Origin: Deltaproteobacteria bacterium
Lineage (GTDB): Bacteria > Desulfobacterota > Binatia > UBA9968
Reading direction: 5' to 3'
NCBI GenBank assembly: GCA_021323355.1
Contig: JAJONK010000412.1
Location: forward strand, 1-5,357
Length of the DNA: 5,357 nt
In this document: positions 1 to 5,149 of the stretch, piece by piece
Position numbering within the stretch: the stretch's first letter is position 1
How the letters are laid out: the number at the start of each line of letters is the position of its first letter
Notes under the pieces: generated by a model
Databases searched by the model: none
What the model saw: the letters and a program-made list of their open reading frames with translations, nothing else
What the model was told of the DNA's origin: nothing
Made by a program: the position numbers and the translations under genes

Positions 1-1
1 C

Positions 2-847
2 GTCGCAGATGCATTCCTGCCCCCCACGGTTGACCCAAAGGATTGGGGATCTTCGCCGTTGGATGAGAAGATCCGGAAACGGGGCGAAGAAATGCGCGCG
101 CGAGCTTTGAAGGCACGGGAAGAGGCTGCTTCCGTGGCGGCTCAAGGCGCCGCCCGCGTCGAGCAGCTATTTCCATCATGGGCGGTAAGCGCCGAAACAG
201 ATGTGAACTGGCCTGGCTGGGGTATTATCTTGAAGGCTGAAGAATGGGGCGCCGACATGGTCGTCATCGGCGCTGGAAAGCATTCGTTCATCGAGCGAAT
301 ACAAATGGGCAGTATACTGCGAAAAGTCGTCGGTGCCTGTGAACGCTCCGTCAGAGTTGGGCGGCGTTCGCCGAGCCGTGGGGAGACCTCGGTGCGTATT
401 ATCATTGGTCTCGACGGATCGCCTGATGCTGAGTTGGCAATGGAGGCGGTGGCCGAGCGTACGTGGCCGGCGGGAAGCCAAGCCCATTTGATTACCGTAA
501 TCGATGACCGGCTTTCAATTCTCACGCCGTCTCTTATCCCGCGTTTGGCACGTTGGTCGAGTGCGGCAGATTCGGATGATGATCAAGCATGGGTTGACCG
601 AATGATGAAAGCCGCGAGCGACAAGCTACAGGGCGCAGGATTAGAGATTTCGCGCGAAGTTATAAGAGGCGCTCCGAGTCAACGCCTTCTGGACGCCGCC
701 ATAGATTGGCAGGCGGACTGCATCGTGATCGGAGCACGGGGGCTAAGCGGGATCGAACGTTTTCTTATCGGCAGCGTTTCTTCCGATGTCGCTGTGCGCG
801 CGAACTGCTCGGTGGAAGTCGTGCGCCCCAAGCCATCGCGTCCGTGA
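2..847 (+). CDS. Tandem universal stress protein (UspA family), 5' partial
   Basis: The reading frame is open from the first complete codon, so the gene begins upstream of the window; the TTG at 59 and other internal starts have no special support. The visible part holds the end of one Usp domain and a whole second one. Domain 1 ends with the strand ADMVVIGAG and a degenerate nucleotide motif at 269-313 (GAGK...MGS), where the usual second Gly of G-2x-G-9x-GS is Lys. Domain 2 starts with VRIIIGLDGSPDAELA and ends with a full motif at 731-775 (GARG, nine residues, GS), followed by the typical C-terminal strand SVEVVRP. Proteins of this family are soluble cytoplasmic stress or signalling proteins, and those with the full motif usually bind ATP. 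I infer that only domain 2 is likely to bind nucleotide. The exact stress or partner cannot be read from the sequence. Family assignment is secure; the N-terminus is unseen. Confidence 0.9.
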   Translation, partial: VADAFLPPTVDPKDWGSSPLDEKIRKRGEEMRARALKAREEAASVAAQGAARVEQLFPSWAVSAETDVNWPGWGIILKAEEWGADMVVIGAGKHSFIERIQMGSILRKVVGACERSVRVGRRSPSRGETSVRIIIGLDGSPDAELAMEAVAERTWPAGSQAHLITVIDDRLSILTPSLIPRLARWSSAADSDDDQAWVDRMMKAASDKLQGAGLEISREVIRGAPSQRLLDAAIDWQADCIVIGARGLSGIERFLIGSVSSDVAVRANCSVEVVRPKPSRP

Positions 848-977
848 ACCGTCGTCGTCAATTGCTGAGACTGTTGATATAGATTCGTAACTCGGCGATC
901 TTCGCCAGGTGCGCTGCAATCACGCAAGAGGCAAAACTCTCGCTCGCCCATGGCAACGCTGCGCTTGCGCCGATCTC

Positions 978-1006
978 TTGTTAAACGCGATGCGGCAAGA
1001 TAACAT
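978..1006 (+). promoter_or_regulatory. Candidate sigma70-type promoter of rpoZ
   Basis: TTGTTA (978-983) and TAACAT (1001-1006) are separated by exactly 17 bases, and each matches the -35 / -10 consensus at four of six positions. Transcription would start about seven bases after the -10 box, which is at or next to the rpoZ ATG at 1013. Such boxes arise by chance, so this is a modest call; the good spacing and position just before a lone gene are the support. Confidence 0.35.
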
Positions 1007-1012
1007 ACCGTT

Positions 1013-1234
1013 ATGGCCAGAATCACTGTAGAAGACTGTCTGTCGGAAATTCCTAGTCGTTTTGAGCTTGTAATACTAGCGGCAAAAAGAGCCAAGCAGC
1101 TCCTAAAGGGAGCGAAGCCTCTCTTGGCCTCGGATAATCGAGCTATTGTCGTAGCTCTCCGCGAGATCGCAGCAGGCAAGGTACGCCGAGCGGCGCCCGA
1201 ACCTGATGCCTTGCCGGCACCCGAGCGGACATAA
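1013..1234 (+). CDS. rpoZ: DNA-directed RNA polymerase subunit omega
   Basis: This 73-residue protein carries the family's hallmarks: the N-terminus MARITVEDCL, then SRFELVILAAKRAKQL (the common form has NRFELV; here Asn is Ser), and the block VVALREIAAGKV. The omega subunit binds the beta' subunit, helps assemble and stabilise the RNA polymerase core, and in proteobacteria forms part of a ppGpp binding site. Its length is within the short range usual for the family, with a Pro/Ala-rich non-conserved tail after the AAGKV block. The ATG start fits the conserved N-terminus exactly. No Shine-Dalgarno is visible in the 20 bases before it. rpoZ often sits next to gmk or spoT; here the neighbours are a universal stress gene upstream and a convergent asparaginase-family gene downstream, so it is either an isolated locus or a second copy. 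Family assignment is secure. Confidence 0.93.
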   Translation: MARITVEDCLSEIPSRFELVILAAKRAKQLLKGAKPLLASDNRAIVVALREIAAGKVRRAAPEPDALPAPERT

Positions 1235-1245
1235 GTTCGCTTCGG
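1221..1245 (+). terminator. Hairpin at the 3' end of rpoZ, possible terminator
   Basis: CCGAGCGGAC (1221-1230) pairs with GTTCGCTTCGG (1235-1245) across a four-base loop ATAA, giving ten pairs with one bulged T and one G-T wobble. The rpoZ stop codon (1232-1234) lies inside the loop. No T-run follows, so it is not a canonical intrinsic terminator; it may instead stabilise the 3' end or help factor-dependent termination. Confidence 0.3.
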
Positions 1246-1587
1246 CGGTTCTCCTAATCTACACTGCACCCCAACCCATTACCGATGCATTCCGGTGCTC
1301 GCATCAGGGATAGCAATTTCTCCAAGATTTGCGACGTGCATTCGCCGCAACGACGGTCCTCGCGCCGACAATACACCGGGACACTAGCCTGAGGTTTGTT
1401 TCACGGCCCCTACTGCTGGGCGTGTTTTCTCCGGATGCTTCGTTTTGCGCCTTAGTGCAAGTCGTATCCAGCACGTAGCTCGTCGTTAAGCTCAATTGCA
1501 TTTCTTCTTCATACACCTTGGGCTCAGTTCGGCTCAGTTTCCGGCGATGATGGTAGAATCGTTTTGCAAACTTGTCTTGCGCTACGG
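1246..1587. other. Convergent intergenic region, no gene recognised
   Basis: This stretch lies between the ends of rpoZ (+) and the asparaginase-family gene (-). A 70-codon open frame on the minus strand (1304-1516) has no recognisable family and only a weak AAGG before its ATG, so I do not call it. The only local structure is a ten-base tandem duplication, GGCTCAGTTY twice at 1521-1540. Nothing else is seen. Confidence 0.5.
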
Positions 1588-1610
1588 CACCTTTCGGACC
1601 CGAGAAGGTG
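1588..1610 (-). terminator. Hairpin just past the asparaginase stop, possible terminator
   Basis: CACCTTTCG (1588-1596) pairs with CGAGAAGGTG (1601-1610) with one bulged G and a four-base loop, forming nine pairs. It begins five bases past the stop codon of the minus-strand gene (TAA at 1618-1616). No T-tract follows on the minus strand; on the plus strand only TTT follows. Position supports a 3'-end role, sequence only weakly. Confidence 0.35.
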
Positions 1611-1615
1611 TTTCA

Positions 1616-2620
1616 TTAATACGTATCGAACATTCTCTGAATCTCGTCGGCATTATTGGTTTTCGTAAGCGCTAAAGAGAGCAGCAGGCGCGCTTTCCAC
1701 GGTTGCAAGTTGTCGCCGGCAACGAATCCACGCCTGGCCAAGCCGGGGCTTCGCACTACCCGGCCGGAGGCAACCCGGCTGCAAAGGCACATAATCATTC
1801 CTTTCTCTTTGAAAGCTTTGTCGAAAGCCGCGTCTTCCGCCGGCGTCGGCCGTCCGGCGCCGGTGCCGGCGCTGACGATACCTTTGGCTCCGGCATTGGC
1901 GGCGGCTTCAATCATCGTGCCGTCGGCGCCGACATACGAGAGCACCATGTCAACGCGCGGCAGGGTCTGTAGGTTGCGCACGTCGAATTCAGTGTCCACC
2001 GTGTGTTTTCTTACCGGTTGGTGATAGTAAACGATCTTGCCGTCGCCATCGGCAAATCCCAGCGGCCCGAGATCGCGCGACTGGAAAGCTTCGACCCGGT
2101 AAGTGGCGTTCTTCGTCACATCCCGTCCATTAAAAATCGTATCGTTCATCACCAGCATGCAGCCGCGCCCGCGCGAGGATGGCTCGGCGGCGACTTTGAT
2201 GGCATTGACCAAATTCAAATATCCATCGGCGCTGATCGCCGAGGCCGGCCGCATCGAGCCGACGACCACTACCGGCTTATCCGTTTTTAGAGTCAGATTC
2301 AGAAAATAGGCGGTCTCTTCGATGGTGTTGGTGCCGTGAGTGATAACGATGCCGTCGGCCTTGTCGTCGTCGAAAATCGCATGAATCGTTCGCACGAGAT
2401 CGAGCCAATCCTTATCGATTAGCGCGTGACTTGGTAAACGGCGAAACGGAATCTCTTGTACCTGGGCGATATCTTTTAACTCGGGAAGTTGCTGCAGAAG
2501 CTCTCCATCACCAAGTCTTTTTCCTGCTTCGATATACCAGGCAAGATCTAACCTGTCCTTGCCCAATGAATCGATGGTTCCTCCCGTCAGGATCAATGCG
2601 ATGCGCGGTAAACTGGCCAT
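1616..2620 (-). CDS. Asparaginase-family amidohydrolase, cytoplasmic
   Basis: This 334-residue protein aligns along its length with bacterial type II L-asparaginases, which hydrolyse L-asparagine (often also glutamine) to the acid and ammonia. The N-terminal LTGGTID carries the nucleophile Thr15. Other blocks in order are Tyr29, VITHGTNTIEETAYFL (91-107, second catalytic Thr97), KPVVVVGSMRP (115-125), SADGYLNL (130-137), NDTIFNGRDVTK (159-170, Lys170), RKHTVDTEFDV (204-214) and GIVSAGTGAGRPTP (247-260). The catalytic Thr-Lys set is intact. Several substrate-contact positions differ from E. coli AnsB: the Gln59 site is His65, Asp90 is Asn98, the GNGN turn is GAGR, and I find no Glu283 counterpart. 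The TGGT strand begins at residue 12 with no signal peptide, so it should be cytoplasmic, unlike periplasmic AnsB. The ATG has a strong Shine-Dalgarno. The fold and family are sure; true substrate is not. Confidence 0.88.
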   Translation of the reverse strand: MASLPRIALILTGGTIDSLGKDRLDLAWYIEAGKRLGDGELLQQLPELKDIAQVQEIPFRRLPSHALIDKDWLDLVRTIHAIFDDDKADGIVITHGTNTIEETAYFLNLTLKTDKPVVVVGSMRPASAISADGYLNLVNAIKVAAEPSSRGRGCMLVMNDTIFNGRDVTKNATYRVEAFQSRDLGPLGFADGDGKIVYYHQPVRKHTVDTEFDVRNLQTLPRVDMVLSYVGADGTMIEAAANAGAKGIVSAGTGAGRPTPAEDAAFDKAFKEKGMIMCLCSRVASGRVVRSPGLARRGFVAGDNLQPWKARLLLSLALTKTNNADEIQRMFDTY

Positions 2621-2626
2621 GAAAAA

Positions 2627-2634
2627 TCCTTCCT
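2627..2634 (-). promoter_or_regulatory. Ribosome binding site of the asparaginase-family gene
   Basis: On the minus strand AGGAAGGA stands six bases before the ATG at 2620. It fixes that ATG as the start, in agreement with the conserved TGGT strand near the N-terminus. Confidence 0.75.
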
Positions 2635-2657
2635 GAGTTCTGATTGTTTAAGTTCCG

Positions 2658-2686
2658 TTTTTACCCGTCCACAGGTTTAACTTCAA
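2658..2686 (-). promoter_or_regulatory. Candidate promoter of the asparaginase-family gene
   Basis: Reading the minus strand, TTGAAG (2686-2681), a 17-base spacer, and TAAAAA (2663-2658) match the sigma70 boxes at four of six positions each. The predicted start is near 2651, giving a leader of about 30 bases that contains the Shine-Dalgarno. The 9-nt repeat tract begins about 12 bases upstream of the -35 box. Position and spacing are good; the box sequences are only fair. Confidence 0.4.
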
Positions 2687-2697
2687 GACACTCCGGC

Positions 2698-2799
2698 AGT
2701 TTCGAATCGTTCCACTCGTTCCCATAGTTCCAAATGTTCCAATCAAGGTCAAAGCGTTCGGAGGCTTTCCGTCGTTCCAGAAGTTTCCTTGGTTCGAGA
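2698..2799. repeat. Degenerate tandem tract with 9-nt period, GTTCC core
   Basis: On the plus strand the core GTTCC (or a near variant) starts at 2709, 2718, 2727 and 2736, exactly nine bases apart, with a GTTTC at 2699. After a short break the same spacing resumes at 2756, 2765, 2774, 2783 and 2792 (GTTCG, CTTTC, GTTCC, GTTTC, GTTCG). On the minus strand the unit reads roughly NNNGGAACN. The bases between cores vary. The tract is non-coding by position, lying between the broken LLM gene and the promoter of the asparaginase-family gene. No spacer conservation fits CRISPR and no transposase is near. Its function is unknown. Confidence 0.75.
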
Positions 2800-2802
2800 C
2801 GC

Positions 2803-2853
2803 GCTAAACGTTACTCATGCGAAAAGGCAAACGATGCGATGGCAAACGTTAGC
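2803..2853. repeat. Inverted repeat with inner direct repeats beyond the LLM gene
   Basis: GCTAAACGTT (2803-2812) is complementary to AACGTTAGC (2845-2853) apart from one extra A, giving nine pairs around a 32-base loop. The octamer GGCAAACG occurs at 2826-2833 and again at 2841-2848, so its second copy overlaps the right arm. The element starts 20 bases past the LLM stop on the minus strand and abuts the 9-nt tract. It could be a 3'-end structure or part of the same repeat element. Confidence 0.4.
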
Positions 2854-2873
2854 TCGGGCGAACAGGAGGACGA

Positions 2874-3763
2874 TTAAGTCTTACCGTAAGCTTTCAACGC
2901 GGGCAGCGCCTCTTTTGCGAAGCGCTCGATCTGTTCCTGACGCTCCGGATAATGCGGTACCATGAACTGCAGGCCAATGTGCGTGACTCCAACCTTTTGG
3001 AACATTTGCAATCGGTCGGTGACTTGTTCAACGCTGCCCTTTAAATAATTTTCTTCCTGTTGCGCATCGTCGGGCGTTAACTCGATGGGCAAACAGCAGG
3101 TCAGGGTTAATTCATCGGGGCTGCGCCCGGCCTCTCTGGCGATTTTCCGAACGTATTCGAAGCGCGCCGCTAATTCCGCCGGCGTAATTCGCACGAAGTA
3201 AGGAAACCAAGCATCGCCAAATCGGCCGGCGCGGCGCTGAGCGTATTTGCCTTCACCGCCCACCCAGATGGGAACTCGCGGTTTTTGATAGGGTTTAGGA
3301 TTGAAAGCTATGTCGTTGACGTTGTAGTACTTGCCCCTGAACGTGATGTGCTCTTCGGTCCAGAGTTGCTTCAGCAAAGTCAGCTGCTCGTCGGAAACTG
3401 CGCCTCGCTCTTTGAACGGCGCGTTCATGGCGGCAAACTCTTCTTCCATCCAACCCACGCCTACCCCCATTATCAGTCTTCCGGTTGAGAGTTGATCGAT
3501 CTCATCCCTAACTGAATTGTTTCCGTGCATCCAGCCAGAAAAGCTAGACAAGTTAGTGTATCGAAAAACGGCCGATCGGGCGGTACGATGAACGTCGACT
3601 CCTTGCTATAAGGATAAGCAGTGTCAATCTTCCACGGCATGACGAGACGGTCCGCGGCCCATACCGAATCGTAACCCAGGGATTCTGCCTGCTGCGCGGC
3701 CTGCATCAAGGTCTTGCGACTCGCAGCGCGACCCGACACCGGTAAGAACACTCCGTATTTCAT
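2874..3763 (-). pseudogene. LLM-class (F420-dependent type) oxidoreductase, broken by deletion and frameshift
   Basis: Two minus-strand frames give consecutive parts of one luciferase-like monooxygenase-family protein. Frame 1 (ATG 3763 to about 3506) encodes residues 1-86, from MKYGVFLPVSGRAAS through SLGYDSVWAADRL and PFFDTLTCLAFLAG to TIQLG. Frame 2 (about 3503 to 2874) resumes at EIDQLSTGRLIMGVGVGWM, runs through FKERGAVSDEQL, PIWVGGEGKYAQRRAG and TLTCCLPIEL, and ends naturally with IERFAKEALPALKAYGKT. Between them, two leftover bases (3505-3504) shift the frame, and about 20 residues normally present (the strand and helix between IQLG and the LDxLSxGR motif) are missing. Read through, frame 1 stops after ten wrong residues. 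The ATG at 3551 of frame 2 lies in the overlap and gives nonsense, so it is not a real start. Family members are soluble barrel enzymes using F420 or FMN. I infer a dead gene or a misassembly. Confidence 0.82.
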
Positions 3764-3770
3764 TCCGTAC

Positions 3771-3776
3771 TCTCCT
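3771..3776 (-). promoter_or_regulatory. Ribosome binding site of the broken LLM gene
   Basis: AGGAGA on the minus strand lies seven bases before the ATG at 3763 and supports that start. It directly follows a small inverted repeat (3778-3804). Confidence 0.65.
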
Positions 3777-3777
3777 A

Positions 3778-3804
3778 TAGCTTTTCTAATTCTGCTAGAA
3801 GCTA
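3778..3804 (-). repeat. Inverted repeat in the LLM gene leader
   Basis: TAGCTT plus CTA (3778-3783, 3786-3788) pair with TAGAAGCTA (3796-3804), leaving two bulged T and a seven-base loop: nine pairs, AT-rich. A second, perfect but short hairpin, TTCGG-CACA-CCGAA, lies just upstream at 3810-3823. Either could be an operator half-pair or a leader stem-loop; both are short enough to be chance. Confidence 0.3.
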
Positions 3805-3875
3805 CTTACTTCGGCACACCGAATCACATAGCACAACGGAGCTTCAATGGCGATTTGTGTGGGGTCTCTAACCCG

Positions 3876-3912
3876 GGTCGGTATAGTTGTTGCGCCGCGA
3901 CAGGATCCGACC
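3876..3912 (-). terminator. Nested stem-loop downstream of the EamA gene
   Basis: GGTCGG (3876-3881) pairs with CCGACC (3907-3912), and inside it TGTTGC (3888-3893) pairs with GCGACA (3897-3902) with one wobble. It lies about 40 bases past the stop of the minus-strand transporter gene. There is no T-run, so a terminator role is a guess from position. Confidence 0.25.
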
Positions 3913-3950
3913 TCAAAATAAGCGCATGCGGACGGAAGCGAATATTAGTT

Positions 3951-4814
3951 TCAATGTGTCAATGCGATGGCAACCACGCCGGCGACGACCAGCACGGTGC
4001 CAACGGCACTGGCGATGGTAATCCTTTCAACCTTGCGTAGAAAAATCGCGCTAATGATAAGGGTCCAGATCGGTGTGGTGGAGGAAATGGGCGAGACGAC
4101 GACCACCGGTCCCAGCGAGAATGCCAGGAGCATCAGGAGAACCGCCAGCGTCTCAAAGAATCCGGATACAAAAAACGGCCAGAACGCTCGTCGATCCCAC
4201 ACCAATTTCTCTTTGCAGATAGGCGTCACATAATAGGCGGCGAGCGCCAGGAGAGAAATCGGACCGACGACCGCTGTGAAAAACAGCGGCTCATTCGATT
4301 GGATCAATGCGTAACGCCGTAAAGGATGGACGACCGCGGTAATTAGGGCGGTTGCGACAGGGTACATGAGATGCGACCAATGAAAAGACGGCAAATGTTT
4401 GTCAATGCGCCAAGAAGTGAGAACGATTCCGGCCACTACGGAGACTGTTCCGGCCATGCCGAGAGGGGTAATCGGTTCGCCAAGAAACAGGATGCCGATG
4501 AGCACCGCCGGCAACGGAAAAGTGTTACGCAGAGTAACGGCCCGGGATGTGCCGAGCTTGTGGATGCCGGTGTAGTGGCAGTGACGCATGATCGGCTGGA
4601 GAATGCCGGTTATGGCAATAACGACGACGGCGGCTAATGCAACCTGCGGTATGCCCGTGGTCAGAAAGACCACGGTCCAGAGAGCCACAGTGTGGACGAT
4701 CAAGGAAACTAAAGTCGCCGTGAAAGGAGTCGAATAGTTCAGCCCGTTACGCACTGAGACATTGGAAAGCGCGAATGAAACGGCGGTGAGCCAAGCAAGA
4801 AGTTCGGGAGACAT
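3951..4814 (-). CDS. EamA/DMT-family membrane transporter
   Basis: This 287-residue, strongly hydrophobic protein has about ten predicted membrane segments in two homologous halves, the EamA (drug/metabolite transporter) plan. Segments lie near residues 4-22, 33-52, 57-73, 86-98, 100-113, 119-135, 148-164, 177-196, 210-231 and 234-257, with a last one at 266-285, so the exact count is uncertain. Family landmarks are the ALSNVSVRNGL start, ILFLGEPITPLGMAGT (108-123) closing the first half, and the matching SPISSTTPIWTLI (241-253) and LRKVERIT (259-266) in the second. Members sit in the inner membrane and export amino acids, metabolites or drugs, but the substrate cannot be read here. The ATG begins right at the first membrane segment as usual; no clear Shine-Dalgarno precedes it. 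The gene is divergent from the VOC gene and 187 bases from the LLM gene. Confidence 0.88.
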   Translation of the reverse strand: MSPELLAWLTAVSFALSNVSVRNGLNYSTPFTATLVSLIVHTVALWTVVFLTTGIPQVALAAVVVIAITGILQPIMRHCHYTGIHKLGTSRAVTLRNTFPLPAVLIGILFLGEPITPLGMAGTVSVVAGIVLTSWRIDKHLPSFHWSHLMYPVATALITAVVHPLRRYALIQSNEPLFFTAVVGPISLLALAAYYVTPICKEKLVWDRRAFWPFFVSGFFETLAVLLMLLAFSLGPVVVVSPISSTTPIWTLIISAIFLRKVERITIASAVGTVLVVAGVVAIALTH

Positions 4815-5085
4815 AAGGTTGCGGCTAGGTATACAGGCAGACGCCTGGGCGGTGCCGAGTCACTGAGATTTAAAGCTTAGAAGCGATCTGGAGCGCGGTT
4901 CAAAGAGTGGTCGGTTGCAACCTTAGGTACTGCGTAGTATCGAATACTCCCCTCATAGCGGTCAAATAGTCTCCGACTTTACAGGACTCGCGCGCATCCT
5001 GGAAGAGTCTACAGGAATAATGTGCAACTGAGTTTTCCTGATCTATTGTTTCGCTGTGCCCGGCATCCTTGAATATTCTTCTGGC

Positions 5086-5115
5086 TTGCAATAGGGAATT
5101 CCACAAGAGTAGAAA
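5086..5115 (+). promoter_or_regulatory. Candidate promoter of the VOC gene
   Basis: TTGCAA (5086-5091) and TAGAAA (5110-5115) are 18 bases apart and match the sigma70 boxes at four of six positions each. The predicted start near 5122 leaves room for the Shine-Dalgarno at 5140. The call is tentative. Confidence 0.3.
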
Positions 5116-5139
5116 AGCAGTCAACTTTTGGCCGATCAC

Positions 5140-5144
5140 GGAGG
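5140..5144 (+). promoter_or_regulatory. Ribosome binding site of the VOC gene
   Basis: GGAGG stands five bases before the ATG at 5150, a near-ideal Shine-Dalgarno that fixes this start. Confidence 0.8.
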
Positions 5145-5149
5145 TAGTC

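Larger units (their letters stand above)
4815..5149. other. Divergent intergenic region, EamA / VOC
   Basis: This stretch separates two divergent genes. It holds a short perfect hairpin in the EamA leader, CAGGC-AGAC-GCCTG (4834-4847), and the candidate promoter and Shine-Dalgarno of the VOC gene near its right end. An 88-codon minus-strand open frame (4900-5166) covers that promoter and the VOC start, lacks any recognisable family and is rejected as a gene. Confidence 0.5.

Noticed and set aside
894..906. Hairpin GGCGA-TCT-TCGCC after the stress protein gene.
   Set aside because: Only five pairs, a three-base loop and no T-run; too weak to call as a terminator.
679..1269. Minus-strand open frame of 196 codons antisense to the stress protein end and rpoZ.
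   Set aside because: It is antisense to two clearly conserved genes and shows no family features.
1304..1516. Minus-strand open frame of 70 codons in the convergent intergenic region.
   Set aside because: No recognisable family, mixed composition and weak ribosome binding signal; likely chance.
2640..2797. An open minus-strand frame through the 9-nt tract giving a GT-x-GT-x peptide.
   Set aside because: A period of nine bases with few stop-forming words keeps a frame open by chance; there is no good start codon or ribosome binding site, and the peptide resembles no family.
2698..2853. CRISPR array.
   Set aside because: The repeated core is only about five bases with a nine-base step; there are no repeat units of 23-40 bases, no spacers and no cas genes.
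3473..3551. Programmed frameshift joining the two LLM frames.
   Set aside because: About 20 conserved residues are missing at the join as well as the frame change, and no slippery heptamer is seen; a simple recoding event would not restore a normal protein.
3714..4040. Plus-strand open frame of 108 codons between the LLM and EamA genes.
   Set aside because: Both ends are antisense to conserved coding sequence and the middle has no family features.
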